NCBI GenBank assembly: GCA_026901365.1
Contig: QLOH01000299.1
Span: 124,001-188,000 of the forward strand
Length of the DNA: 64,000 bases
DNA from: Sesbania bispinosa
Lineage: Eukaryota; Streptophyta; Magnoliopsida; Fabales; Fabaceae
Direction of reading: 5' to 3'
A model generated the notes under the pieces. It saw nothing but the letters and a program-made list of their open reading frames with translations, made no database searches and was not told the origin of the DNA. Below are positions 44,072 to 55,295 of this stretch, piece after piece; within the stretch, counting starts at the first letter, position 1, and each line of letters starts with the position of its first letter. The translations under genes were made by a program, and so were the position numbers.

Positions 44072-47000
44072 CAAATTACATGCGAGGGATGCAATATATA
44101 CCTTCTAAGTTGGGAAATATGAAAAACATTGTGAAGGTTTGAAAGAAAAAGGGGGATAGGTTATTTGGTATGCAATAAGGCTGATTCGTTTCAAAACTTG
44201 GTAACAAGTGAATCAAGGTGAGTTTTTGATACTTCATTACCTTTCTGGCCCTATTCTTTAGAGTGACTTCAAAGAATACATGATCTCCCTCTTGAAATTT
44301 GAGAGGTTTTCTCCTTTTATCATGATAGATTTTCTGTCTATCTTGCGACATCTTCATCTTTTATTGAATCATGTTGATTTGATTGGTAGTTTGAAGTACC
44401 ACTTCAAGGCCTAGGATTAAGATTTCTTCGAATGCATGCCAATACAATGGTGTTCTGCATATTTTACAATATAGAGCCTCATAAGGTGCCATACTTATAC
44501 TCGCGTGGAAACTATTTTTGTAAGTGAACTCGATTAATGATAATAATTGATCCCAACTCCCAAAGTATTCCATCACACAAGCTCTAAGTATGTCCTCCAA
44601 AGATTTTATGGTCCTTTCATATGGTCCGTCCGCTTGCAGATGATATGTCGAACTAAGTTTAAGTCTCATCCCTAAAGCTTGGTGCACGCTTCCCCAAAAT
44701 CTAGAAGTAAATCGGGGATCTTTGTCTGATAAGATGTTAGACATAACCCCATGGAATCTCACCATGTCCTCCTTGATGTATAATTTAGTCAACTTTTCTA
44801 AAGAATAAATGATGTTCATAGGTATGAAATGTGCATACTTGGTCAATTTTTCGACAATCACCCAAATAACATCAACTCTCATATGGGTTCTTAGCAACCT
44901 GGTGACAAAGTCCATGGCCATGTCATCCCACTTCTCTTCGAGAATATCTAGAGATTGTAATTTTCCAGATGGATTTCTAGTACATCGTCGCTTTCTGTCA
45001 AACCAAAGATGATGCTACATACTTTGCTACATATTTCTTGATTCTAAGCAACCAAAACATCTTCTTCAAATCTTTGTAGATCTTTCTTGTGTAAGGAGGA
45101 ATACTTAGTTTACTCTTGTGCGCTTCTGCTAGAACAAGACTTCTAAGATCCTTATCATTAATTAAGCACACGCAATCTATTCTCAAACCTTATTACTCCA
45201 TCAAGGTCCTTCTTGAATTCCATTTCCTTCTCAAAAACTCCTGCTTTCAACTTCTCTTAGAGAAATTGATCTTGTAGTTGAGTTGCTCTAACTTTTTCTA
45301 GAAAGTCATCATAGATTTTCAACATTCCCAATTTTATTTTGTGGGCAGATTCCTAATCATGAAATTCTTCAATCAGCTTTATCTCTTTCACAATCATTAT
45401 GGACACATGCAACAATTTTCGACTTAATGTATCAAATACCACGCTGGCTTTTCTTGGATGATATTACAACACAAAGTCGCAGCCATTGAGAAATTTTATC
45501 TATCTTCTTTATCTCATGTTCAGTTCCTTCTTATCAAACATATACTTTAAGATTTTATGATCACTAAAATTTTTGAATTGTGAATTATACAAGTAGTGTC
45601 TCAAATCTTTAAAGCAAAAACCACAATAACAAATTCCATATTGTGAGTTGTAGAGTTTACTTCGTGTGGTCGTAGCTGCCTAAAAGTGTTGAGAATTTGG
45701 CAAGAGTACCAAAATCCCAGCAGTATAATAGTAAGTAAGAGTATCGTATCCACAGGGAACGGTTCAATTTATAAAGATCATTGGTCACAATTATCAAGTA
45801 GAAAATATGGTTGTTGATTGTTGAGAATTGCGATAATAAAATAAAAACAGAAATTAAATTGAGATAGGTAGAGACAACTACTTGGACTAGGATTGAACTT
45901 CGTTTCATCGCACCCCTTTCTTATGTGAACCCCAATATTATTTATGAATATATAATTATGATACCTTAGCCAAACTATGTTACCCCATGCTGGTTCCCCA
46001 TATCGCGAGATACTCAGAAATAATTTATGCGGGTTCTCCCAGGCGACAAATTACCCTGTCTTTAAAGATCTGTTTTTCGGTTTGCTAACACTATCAATTC
46101 GCCCTATATTCCTATAGTGACTACTATGAGTATTTTTACCAATCAGAGTTCAAGTTTCCTATTCCTAGGCTCCCCCAAACTCGCTATTGATTTTACAAAA
46201 TCATTTTCCAATGCGCCCCATAAAACCAACCTATAACTCCGGCACACAGGCGGAAGCTAAGCATTAAACAAAGCATAAAAATACCGATATCATAAAAATA
46301 GGGATTCATAAATAGTAAATAGAATTCACATACAATCGGGGATTGAATCGACTACATTCAATCCTAATGGAGAGTTTAGCTACGCATGGTATCCATTACA
46401 AACCAATGGAGAAACTATCACACTTTTCTCCAGCCCTAGCTCTGCCGTCTCTCCCACCTCCAAAGCCTCTTTTGATCTATGCAAAAGGTTCCTTTAAATA
46501 GAAGTTGGAAAGCTATCTGAAATCTGGAAGGAAGCTGATTTGAAATCCTTTGAAAAACTGATCCTGTATTTCTGCGCTTCAACCTGTGCTCAGCGCAGAT
46601 GAAGCGCATGAAACAGAGGGCAAATTAAATGTTGCGCTCCACTTGCGCTCAGCGCAGGTGGAGCGTATTTCTCATTCCAGCTTTCCTGATTTCCTCATTT
46701 TTCAACTTGATCTCTTCCTGATCTTATCCTTGTTTGCTTTGCTTTCCTTATTTCCCTCTTTGTGGCTTGATCTTGTGCTGATTTGATCTCTAATTTGAAT
46801 TTAGAATTTCATCTGCAGAATCTTTATCCAAATAATTGCTGATTTTATCTTGATCAGCTCCCATTTAAAACCTTATCTTACAGATTCTCTTTTCAAATAG
46901 ATGTTATCTTGTTTTTTCCATTTAAAACCTTCCCTTTTATCTGCAAAATTAACAGATTTTCTATCAAAATAGCATCAAATTCAAATTTAAATCAAATAAT

Positions 47001-47600
47001 CACAAAATATGCATTTATTACTAAAAAGAGGTAATTTGGGGAATAAATTTACTATTTTACCTTTGATAAGTGCAGTAATTATACAAGAAATTATCATATA
47101 TTTTGCACTTATCAAGAAGCATAACCAATTATTCTCCTTCACTGCTTTAGAAAACATCTAAATTCTTGTTTAGAAGCGTCAAATACACTTCAAAGCCCAT
47201 GTTTTGATTTGGAAGAATCAACAGTACTACTGCAGAGGTTAATTTATGTATGAAGTCTTGGAAACTGGTTTCACATGAAATCCATATGAAACGTTGTCCT
47301 TTAGGGGTCAATTATGTCAAAGGTGTAGCGATCTTGGAAAATCCTTCAATTAATATTTGGTAATATCCGACTAACCCGAGAAAACTTTGCACTTCTGTTG
47401 TTGTCTTCAACCACCCCTAATGCATCACTTGTTGAATGACAAACATTGTCCTCCATCTTGACCTTAGTACATCATTTAGCCATATGCATGGGCTTTCCAC
47501 ACTTGAAATAGGTGATAGAATTACTACGAAAGTCTCTTGCCCAATGCAATCCCCATCATTTGTAGCAACTAGCTCCAACATTTGTGATTGAGTAGCTTGA
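44072..47600 (-). pseudogene. ruined gypsy (chromovirus-like) pol, interrupted by a solo LTR
   Basis: From the right: zinc knuckle remnants (CGKPMHMA, about 47490), an RT connection (VQSFLGLVGYYQ, about 47370), then the RNase H split by 45687-47114 (RIIGYAS | RQLRPHEVN). The integrase core follows (MAMDFVTRLLRTHMRVDVIW, SDKDPRFTSRFWGSVHQALG, 44921-44361), then QEGDHVFFEVTLKN and HISQLRRYI at 44075, where it jumps into LTR sequence. The chromodomain and most of gag, protease and RT are deleted, and stops are frequent. It is related to, but more decayed than, the copy at 5216-7192. Confidence 0.82.
45687..47114 (-). repeat. solo LTR inserted in the RNase H region
   Basis: 1428 bp. In minus sense it starts TGATAAGTGC and ends TTCTCAACA. 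Flanks AAAAG (45682-45686) and AGAAG (47115-47119) fit a 5-bp TSD with one change, and removing it restores the RNase H reading. It carries CAGCGCAG/GCGCTCAGCGCAGG palindromes at 46565-46660 and a terminal inverted repeat TTGATAAGTGC...GCACTTATCAA. The retroelement family is not assigned. Confidence 0.83.
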
Positions 47601-48449
47601 ACTCCCTATCGCAATTGACTACTTATTGCTCCCTAAAGAAGTTCCTTGGAATTGATTGGGATGTAAAATGGCTTTTAAAAAAAAATTAAGTAAACCCTCT
47701 CTACATTTTCAATCTCCATTTTCCCTTTATTTGGTGAGTTCTCCATAAAGTGTGTTCTCCCTCTCAAATTTTTACTATTATGTTTGTTCTCTTTTATTTT
47801 TTGTTCTCCCTTAATGCTTTATTCTATTGGTTTCTAGGTGAGTATAAGCTTGGATGAAGTGTATACTTCTTAATATGATTTTTACTCTATCAATTATTTA
47901 TTTGACTTAACCAATCATGGATCAATTGCAAATAATTTTAATTATGTATCTAGAAATACTAAACGATTTTTACCATTATGTTGATGTTAGTTTGTACATA
48001 TATTTCTTTTTTTTGTGACTAAAGTTTTGTTTTATTGTACATATTTCTAGATGATATATTGTTGTACATACCATAAGAGTAGAATTTGGGATGATTATAG
48101 TATGCATCTAGTGAAATACATTGGTGTATTAATTAATTTCATTGCTTAAAACATCTATGTTAGCTAGAAATAGTTTTGCTATTATTTTAGTTTTGAACTC
48201 TTATAATAAATTCCTTTTACTGAAGAAGAAAAAAAGAATGTTAAAACTTACATGATCCAAAAATAACCTTTGAGAATATAATTGAGATCATAATTAATTG
48301 TTAATTAATGGATTCACTAATTAATTGTTATTATTTGATTCGGTGCATGGTTGATGTTCATGTATATAATTAAGAAGAAATATATTGTAAGAGTTTATGC
48401 GATTCTGGTTAAACAATCCATTAATTCTTGAAGTCTTATTTCCAACATT
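47601..48449. other. AT-rich DNA without recognised features
   Basis: No ORF, repeat or motif I can name. It is the left flank of the first CACTA element. Confidence 0.5.
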
Positions 48450-48475
48450 CACTATGCCAAAAAAGGCCAATAAGA

Positions 48476-48790
48476 GCGCTCTCGTACACCATAAAAGGGC
48501 GCTTCCGTGCGCACTAATAGAAACAGCTCTTGTATGGTCGTTGAGAGAAGGGCGTGTCTGGAAACGCCCTGACGGAAGTCAGTTCAGGGCGCTTAAAAAA
48601 ACACGGAAGCGCCCTTAGCGTTTTGGCAAACAGCGTCTCCTTGGGAGGGCGCTCTCTGGAAGCGCCCTATTTTTTGTTAACAAGGGTGCTCCATCTGAGC
48701 GTCCTAAATAGACTCTTTTGTTGCTTAAGGAGGGCGCTCATGGGAAGCGCCCTTTTTTCTTAGGGAGGACGCACCTGGGAAGCGCCCTTG
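48476..48790. repeat. subterminal GGGCGCTT repeats, 3' end of CACTA 1
   Basis: About six imperfect palindromes of the form AGGGCGCTC...GGAAGCGCCCT lie at intervals of roughly 40-60 bp. In En/Spm elements subterminal repeats bind the element-encoded TnpA protein; that role here is inferred. Confidence 0.82.
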
Positions 48791-49141
48791 TATTATAAAT
48801 TTTTTTTTTGGCTACTTCATTCTGATCCTAATATTTTTTAGCATTATATTTTTAATTATTTTCATACCAATGAGGTACCTCTAAAACCATGCATATTCCT
48901 TATCATTCAAACAATTATAGAACCCTTTCATTCCATTTACACATTCACAACACAAACACAAGTAAGGTTATCATCAATACTCCATATTAAGAATTTAAGA
49001 CCTGTAATACTTTGAATAGTTTCCTATATATTTTTTTAACTTTTCTGAAAGTATGAAATACCTATACAACTACATAGAAGCAACCACAAATCATGACATA
49101 GAACAATATTCAACTCAATTGGTAAATATATAACATATATG

Positions 49142-49418
49142 ACCTATAAAAATTTTGGCAGAGTTTCCTTTTTTTATTCAAGTTTTCCCAATTTATCAAA
49201 CACCTGTAAAACTCCATACCAGTAGCTAGAATTTATCATTCAAACAGATCTAAAAATTTTTGAATAGAATATGCTTAACAACATCCATTACCATGACTTT
49301 TACGTTCATAACACTACTAGTTACTCATCTAAATTTACCTATAAAAATTTCTGCAAATTTTCCTTTGTTTATCCAACATTTCCCAATTTATCAAACACCT
49401 ATAAAACTCCATACCAGG
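49142..49418. repeat. two direct copies of an ~80-bp segment, ~196 bp apart
   Basis: ACCTATAAAAATTT...AACACCTGTAAAACTCCATA at 49142-49222 recurs at 49338-49418. The second copy abuts the truncated transposase, so the segment lies at a deletion junction. Confidence 0.75.
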
Positions 49419-52400
49419 GTCAATCACTTTACTACAAATAGCTCTGAAGAAATGACATAGGTTAGTTATTGTAACGCGCACTTTATTTGGAAGAATGGAG
49501 TGTATTGCAATCGGAAGCAAATGACCCATAAGAACATGACAATTATGAGACTTCGCACAATTCAATCTTTGCTCTTTCACTGATACTAGATTTCTAATGT
49601 TAGAGGAAAATCCCTCAGGAACTTTGACTCCCTGCAGGAACTTGCAAAAAATAATTTTTTCTTTTTTGCTAAGAGTATCAGCCGTCGGGGGAAGATATGT
49701 ACGTGAACCCCTTTTTTTTGGGACCAATTCTTTTCTTATACCCATTGCCAACAAGTCCAATCTCGCATTTATCCTATCCTTTCTCTTGCCTTTGACATTC
49801 AGTAACGTTCCGATAACACTCTTGCATTTTCTATATGCATCACATCAAGGAAATGTCTAACAAGCAATGTCTTCCAATATGGCAACTTAAAAAAAATAGA
49901 CTTCTTTTTCCACCCGCCAGTAACAAGTTGTCCGGCAAAAGGTTTTGCCGAAGTTGGTGGTCAAGTTACCCACCTTTTCCCACAACTCATCACCCGTCAA
50001 TTGAGAAGGAGGCCTCCCCTCTTCGGTGTTGCCATTGAATGCTTTCTTCCATCCCCTATAACGATGAGATAAAGGCAAAAACTTACAATGACCCTGGAAT
50101 ACATTCTTCTTACAATGTGCCAAGCGCATCGAAGAAGTATTTTCATCACAAACAGGACATGCACACTGACCCTTGACACTATAGCCAGACAAATTACCAT
50201 AGGCCAGGAAATCATTAATCGTTCCAAACAAAAACGCCATCAACTGAAAAGATTCTTCTTTGAAGCCATCATAGACCTCTACTCCAGTATCCCACAATAG
50301 CTTCAAGTCTTCAATCAATGGTGCCAAGTACACATCTATATCATTACCCGGTTGTCTGGGCCCCAATATCAACATAGATAACATCATGTGTTTATGCTTC
50401 ATACAAAGCCATGGAGGTAGATTATATATCATCAATACGACCGACCATGTGCTATAGGTACTAGATTGGACACCGTGCGGATTCATTCAATCTGTTGATA
50501 ATGCAAGTCGAAGATTTCTTGCTTCCTCCCCAAAAGAGGGGTACTCATCATCTATCTTCCTCCACTGCGAAGAATCAGCGGGATGCCTCAACATGCCATC
50601 CTTGACTCGCTCATTTGCATTCCATGTTAAGTGCTTTGCATCGATTACACTACGATACATCCTTCGAAACCTTGGAATTATCGGAAAATACCAAACCACC
50701 TTTGTTGTTGTAGTCTCTTTCTTATAACGAGACACATTGCATTTAGGACACACACTTAATGATGCATGCTCATTTATGAACAAAATGCAATCATTGGGAC
50801 AAGCATGTATTTTCTCATAGTTCATCCCAATAGAACGTAACATCTTCTTTGCCTCATAAGTTCAGTTAGGAAGCACATTGTCCTCCGGCAACATCTCCTT
50901 CAACAATGTGAGTAACTCTGTGAAACTCTTGTCAGACCATCCATTTGTTGCTTTTAGATTATACAACTTCAACACAACGGACAACCTCGTGTACTTGGAG
51001 CAACCGTTGTACAGTGGTTTTTCAGCATCACTAGCTAGGGTATCAAACATTTGGGGACAATCTCTAAGGTCTTCTTCAACCACATTTCAAATATCATCAA
51101 TTCTGTCGCAATCCTCCTATCCAGTCTCACATTCATCATCACAAGGTTCTACGTTGACATTATTCTCTCCTATACCACTATGTTCACTTCGAGTTTCACC
51201 ATGAAATGTCCAACATGTGTAACTTCAATCAATTCCAAAATAGAATAGATGGTTCCTCAACTCTGCTTCACTTACTCGCTTAGCACAAAAACATTTCAAA
51301 CATGGACACACAATTCTACTAGGATTTGTTGAATGATCAACAGGAAACTTAATGAACATTTCCACTGTAACATCCTTCTACTTAAGACTTTAATTCATAG
51401 AAAGTTATAACATGATTAGAGTGAAGTAAGGAATTGATAAGAAAAAGCTTAAGAGGCAAAAAATAAGGATTTGAGACTCTGCATATCTATCTCGCTCAAG
51501 CGAGAATCTTCCAGAGAGGGTGTATTTTCGTGAGCATTCTTGCTTAAGCTAAATGGCTCGCTTGAGCTAAAATGACCATCTCGCTCAAGCTAAAATCTCG
51601 CTTGAGCGAGAAGACTGTTACAGAACTTTAAAAACACGATGCAAACAATTTCCATTCAGTTCCATCTTCTCGTTTTCAATATTCCAGAGAGAGAAAGAGA
51701 GGTTTTTAGTGAGAGGAAGTCCCATTGAAGATCAAGGAAGGTTTTCCACCCCCAAGATCAAGTTCTCCATCATTCTCTTCACCCTCAACGTTCCCTATTT
51801 CCATTCTTTCTCCGTTTTCTCAACTCTAAGGTGAGTGTAACTCACACACTCTCATTTTCATTTGATGTTTGTTTCCTTTCATGACCCCTATCCTCTCATT
51901 CCTCTTCCCCTTGACTTGTGAGTGTATTTATCGTTGGAATTGAATGATTTACATGGTTTGGATTGACTATGAGATTGTATGTGAACCCTAGGTTAGGGAA
52001 TTTGGGGATTTGGGGATTTGGGAATACATGTGGAATTGATGGTTGTTTGGCAATTATGATGGTGATGTATGCTCTTATTATTATGTTTGAGGATACAACA
52101 TTAGAGATTTCCATTTATTGTTGAATGAATGCAAGATTCAATCAAAGATGAGGGCGTATGCGCCGAGTTCAGAGGAGGGCGTATGCGCCGAGTTCAGTTG
52201 AGGGCGTATGCGCCGAGTTCAGAGAAGGACGTATGCGCCGAGTTCAGATGAGGGCGCATGCGCCATCACCCGTCGGCTGGGTTATGTCGATCATGTGTTT
52301 TCATGTTTTAGTTCTTATCATGACAGTTACTAAGTGTGGAGCTAGATTTATATGATACGGCAATTGGGTTTAACTTGATGCAATGATGTAAAGTGATTAG

Positions 52401-52889
52401 AATAGTTATGTATGACTTGTTGAACTGTGCTGAGTGTTGCATTGCATATGTCTGTCTTCCCCACACTGCATGCTTGCATAGTTATGCTCACTGAGACTTT
52501 TAGTCTCACCACACGTTTCGTGGCTACTTTTCAGTTGTGCAGGATACTCCTCAGGATGGATATGACCAGTAGGAGCTATATGGCATGGATAGTTTAGCAC
52601 TTTGTTATGTTATTTTGGTTATTTGTATTGACTGGAGCCTGTGTGGCGAATCTAAATTATGGTTATTTCTTTGTTTCATGCATGAAATGTTTGGAGCTTT
52701 AGTAAGTGTTGGATTACTTAAGCGAATTGTGTTGTGTACCGATACGCGAAATGAACGAAATGATTTCACGAATTTTGAAGTAGTGCTCCCAACAGGCATT
52801 ATTTCTGAATTTAGAAATTAGGACGTTACATCCACTCCTTCCTCATACTCATTTGTCAAACGGTTTGCAAACATCCAAGAACGATCCAT
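49410..52889 (-). pseudogene. CACTA 1 tnp2-type transposase, truncated and split by a solo LTR
   Basis: Starts at the ATG at 52889 (MDRSWMFANRLTNEYEEGV), a transposase-associated domain. It is interrupted by 51366-52830 and continues CPCLKCFCAK, EEDLRDCPQMFDTLASDAE and GWSDKSFTELLTLLKEMLPE. The tnp2 domain follows (SVCPKCNVSRYKKE, PIIPRFRRMYRSVIDAK, CACPVCDENTSSMRLAHCKK, LDVMHIEK). It ends in a DUF4218-like start (NLCHFFRAICSKVIDP) at 49410. TAG or TAA near 50840, an in-frame TGA near 50486 and a frameshift near 49890 break it. It would recognise and cut CACTA ends. About a third of the usual protein is missing. Confidence 0.87.
51366..52830 (+). repeat. solo LTR in the CACTA 1 transposase
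   Basis: TGTAACATCC...GGACGTTACA (1465 bp), flanked by TCCAC at 51361-51365 and 52831-52835. It contains CTCGCTCAAGCGAG words at 51490-51620 and five tandem copies of an AGGGCGTATGCGCCGAGTTC-type unit at 52149-52264. Related to 55296-58375 (opposite orientation) and 42477-42741. Confidence 0.88.
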
Positions 52890-53727
52890 ATTCTACCAAT
52901 ATATCATCAAATCATTTATAATTAGCTCGAAAAGGAACACATTATTTACATGTAATAAATAACTAAGCTAATAACATTAATGCATGCACATACAAATATA
53001 TAAGCTAATAACATTAATGCATGCACATACAAATATGAAGGAAACTAAGGTAAATGCATGCACATACAAATATATAAGCTAATAACATTAATGTTCTAAT
53101 ACAATCATCCCAATCATTTTAATAATTAATATTATTAATCCTAATCAAATTAATTGCAAAAATTTTTAAAAATTGCAAAAACAGTGGTGCAGCTAGCAAA
53201 AAACATGGGTGCAGTAAGTAAATTAGTTGCAGAAAATATAAAAAATTGCAAAAACATTGTGCAGATAGCAGAAAAATAGGTGCAATAAGTAATTTAGTTA
53301 TAGAAAAAAAACCTAAGTTTTTGGTGCAACTAGCAGAAAAAGGGTGCAGATAGAAAAATAGTTGCAGAAAACCCTACCTCTTTGGGAGCGGCTGCTGCGG
53401 ACGACAACACTGCTACGGACGGCGCGACGACGAGAGGAGCTGAACGCGGCGGACGATTACGGTCGTATGAAGCTCGCGTTTGGCCGAGCAATTAACGCGG
53501 CAGTGAAGCTCGCATTTGGGCAAACAAAACGCTAAGTTGAAGCTCGCGAATGGAGACGGTGGCTGTGAGGCGGAACGCGGAGGCTGCAGCAGTTGCACGG
53601 CAGACGGAGAGAGGGAGGACGTGAGGACCGAGAGAGAGAGCAAAGGATTTTAGAGAGAGCTAGGGGGTGTTGTGTGTGAGAGACGCAGGAGAAAAATAAA
53701 CGTAAATGGGTTTTTATTAACTGTGGA
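52890..53727 (-). other. CACTA 1 leader region upstream of tnp2
   Basis: Non-coding. It contains repeated GTGCAGCTAGCAGAAAA-like words (53180-53370) and a GC-rich patch (53380-53600). The corresponding region of CACTA 2 (60830-61350) has the same two features, showing both belong to one family. Open frames here are GC-driven. Confidence 0.6.
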
Positions 53728-54090
53728 GGGCACTCCAATGAGCGCCCTGAAAAATAAAGGAAGAGGGCGCTCGGAGCGCCCTAATTTTTAAAAAAAAATC
53801 AAGAGGAGGGCGCTTACTGAGCTCCCTGAAAAGAAGGAGGGCACTCTATTAAGCGCCCTAATTTTGAAAAAAAAAAACAATAGAAGGGCGCTCCTGAAGC
53901 GCCCTAACGGGAAGGCGCTCAGGAAACGCCCTAACAGTATAAAATTTTAATAAAAAAATTCTTATTTAAAAGGGCGTTCATACAAGCGCCCTGATCAGTT
54001 AAATAGATAATAAAATACAGGGCGCTCATTGAGCACCCTAACAGGAAATACTAAGGGTGCTCCCGCCCATATTACAAGCGCCCTAAACTA
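53728..54090. repeat. subterminal GGGCGCT repeats, 5' end of CACTA 1
   Basis: About nine imperfect palindromes of the AGGGCGCTC...GAGCGCCCT kind, in the 390 bp next to the terminus. Confidence 0.82.
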
Positions 54091-54121
54091 GGTGCTCTTA
54101 TATCCTAAATTTGGCTTAGTG

Positions 54122-54839
54122 ATCGATTGGACTTAATAGGGGGAACAAAATTACAACACAAAAACTATGTTTTGAAACACCCACCATATAACCGATTGTC
54201 AGGGTTGTTATCGCATTGTGGTGAACCTCGTGGCCTCTATGCCTTGTTTCCATTTCCTCCCAAAATTAAGGCAGTCTCATCAACATTGCTACTTGTCGAT
54301 TGCAGAAATGCCATAGCCGCATAGGTAATAACATATCGTGTGAATATGATGCAAAGACCAATTAGGAGATCGCTGATAAAAAGCACGCTTTTTTTTGTCG
54401 CGAAGTCATTTAGTTTAAAAAAAACACTATTTGTTTTTATTTCCTATTTTATAGTTTTAAACTTTTAATTATAAATTATTTTCAGTTTTTGTTACAAAAA
54501 TATTAAATTGTTTTTGTTTTTGTTTTTTGTTTTAAAATTTTTTACATGAAAACAACAGTGAAAATAACTCTGTATTGATTTCTATGTTTTCTAAACAAAA
54601 CTTTATAAATAGTAAATAAAAGATAAAAAACAAGTTGACATATTTTATAATTAAAATTAAAAGGTAGAAAATGAAAAAGGAAATTTTTTTCTGGAAGTAA
54701 ATGGCCTGGGAAATAGTTCCTTTATAGTTCAATAAAATAAGATATACAGTTAAATCAGAGGCTAGTATATTAATATTTGATAAAGATATAATATAGTAAT
54801 ATTTTTTTAGTTATAAGTTGATTTTAGTTTAGAATAATG
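54122..54839. other. flank between CACTA 1 and the inverted repeat
   Basis: 54127-54324 is an open frame of 65 codons (HCGEPRGLYALFPFPPKIKA, STLLLVDCRNAIAA) followed by TAG and GTAATAAC. It could be the end of a host exon fragment, but I recognise nothing. The rest is AT-rich. Confidence 0.3.
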
Positions 54840-55100
54840 ATTAGTGTACCACAAACAGTGGTACACTACTTATACATTATTTCATTTTTGTTTTTTTTTT
54901 GTTTTGATTTTTTTATAATTTTTATTTATTTTTTATTTTATTATTATATTCATTTTATTTATTTATCTCATTGAATAAAAATATAGATTAAGAAATATAG
55001 TAAATATGTTGATTTATATTTACTTTATTGTGTTTGTTTAATATACCATTTATCTCTTTATTTTATTAAAAGGAATATAGATGTATTGTTCTATTATGAT
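54840..55100 (+). repeat. AT-rich inverted repeat, left arm
   Basis: Reads as an imperfect reverse complement of about 58837-59075 (shared landmarks TTATTTATCTCATT, ATATAGATTAAGAAATA, AATATACCATTTATCTC). The arms flank the LTR block 55296-58375. A further partial copy lies at 58635-58720. It could be an AT-rich MITE family or two chance insertions of one repeat. Confidence 0.7.
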
Positions 55101-55290
55101 GTCATTTACCAAATTAACTATTTAATTCACCATTAATGGTCACACAAATAACCTCATGTTCACAAAATTACATTCCCGGAAGGGTTGGCATAAGTTTCCT
55201 GTCATCATTATTCTATTTTGATATTAATAACCAAATATATTATTTCATTCACCATTTCTGGACACACAATTAACCCCGTGTTCACATGAA
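55092..55290. repeat. tandem pair of ~60-bp segments
   Basis: ACCAAATTAACTATTTAATT...CTCATGTTCACA (55110-55168) is loosely repeated at 55229-55287, next to the LTR start at 55296. Confidence 0.5.
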
Positions 55291-55295
55291 GGGTT

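Larger units (their letters stand above)
48450..54121 (-). mobile_element. CACTA (En/Spm) transposon 1, internally deleted
   Basis: The left terminus is CACTATGCCAAAAAAGGCC (48450) and the right terminus on the minus strand is CACTAAGCCAAATTTAGG (from 54121). Flanks ATT (48447-48449) and ATC (54122-54124) are a near match to the 3-bp TSD of the superfamily. Both ends carry GGGCGCTT/AAGCGCCC subterminal repeats. The tnp2 gene is on the minus strand, truncated and broken, and a solo LTR sits inside it. The 3' portion of tnp2 and any second (tnpA-like) gene are missing, so it is non-autonomous. Confidence 0.85.
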
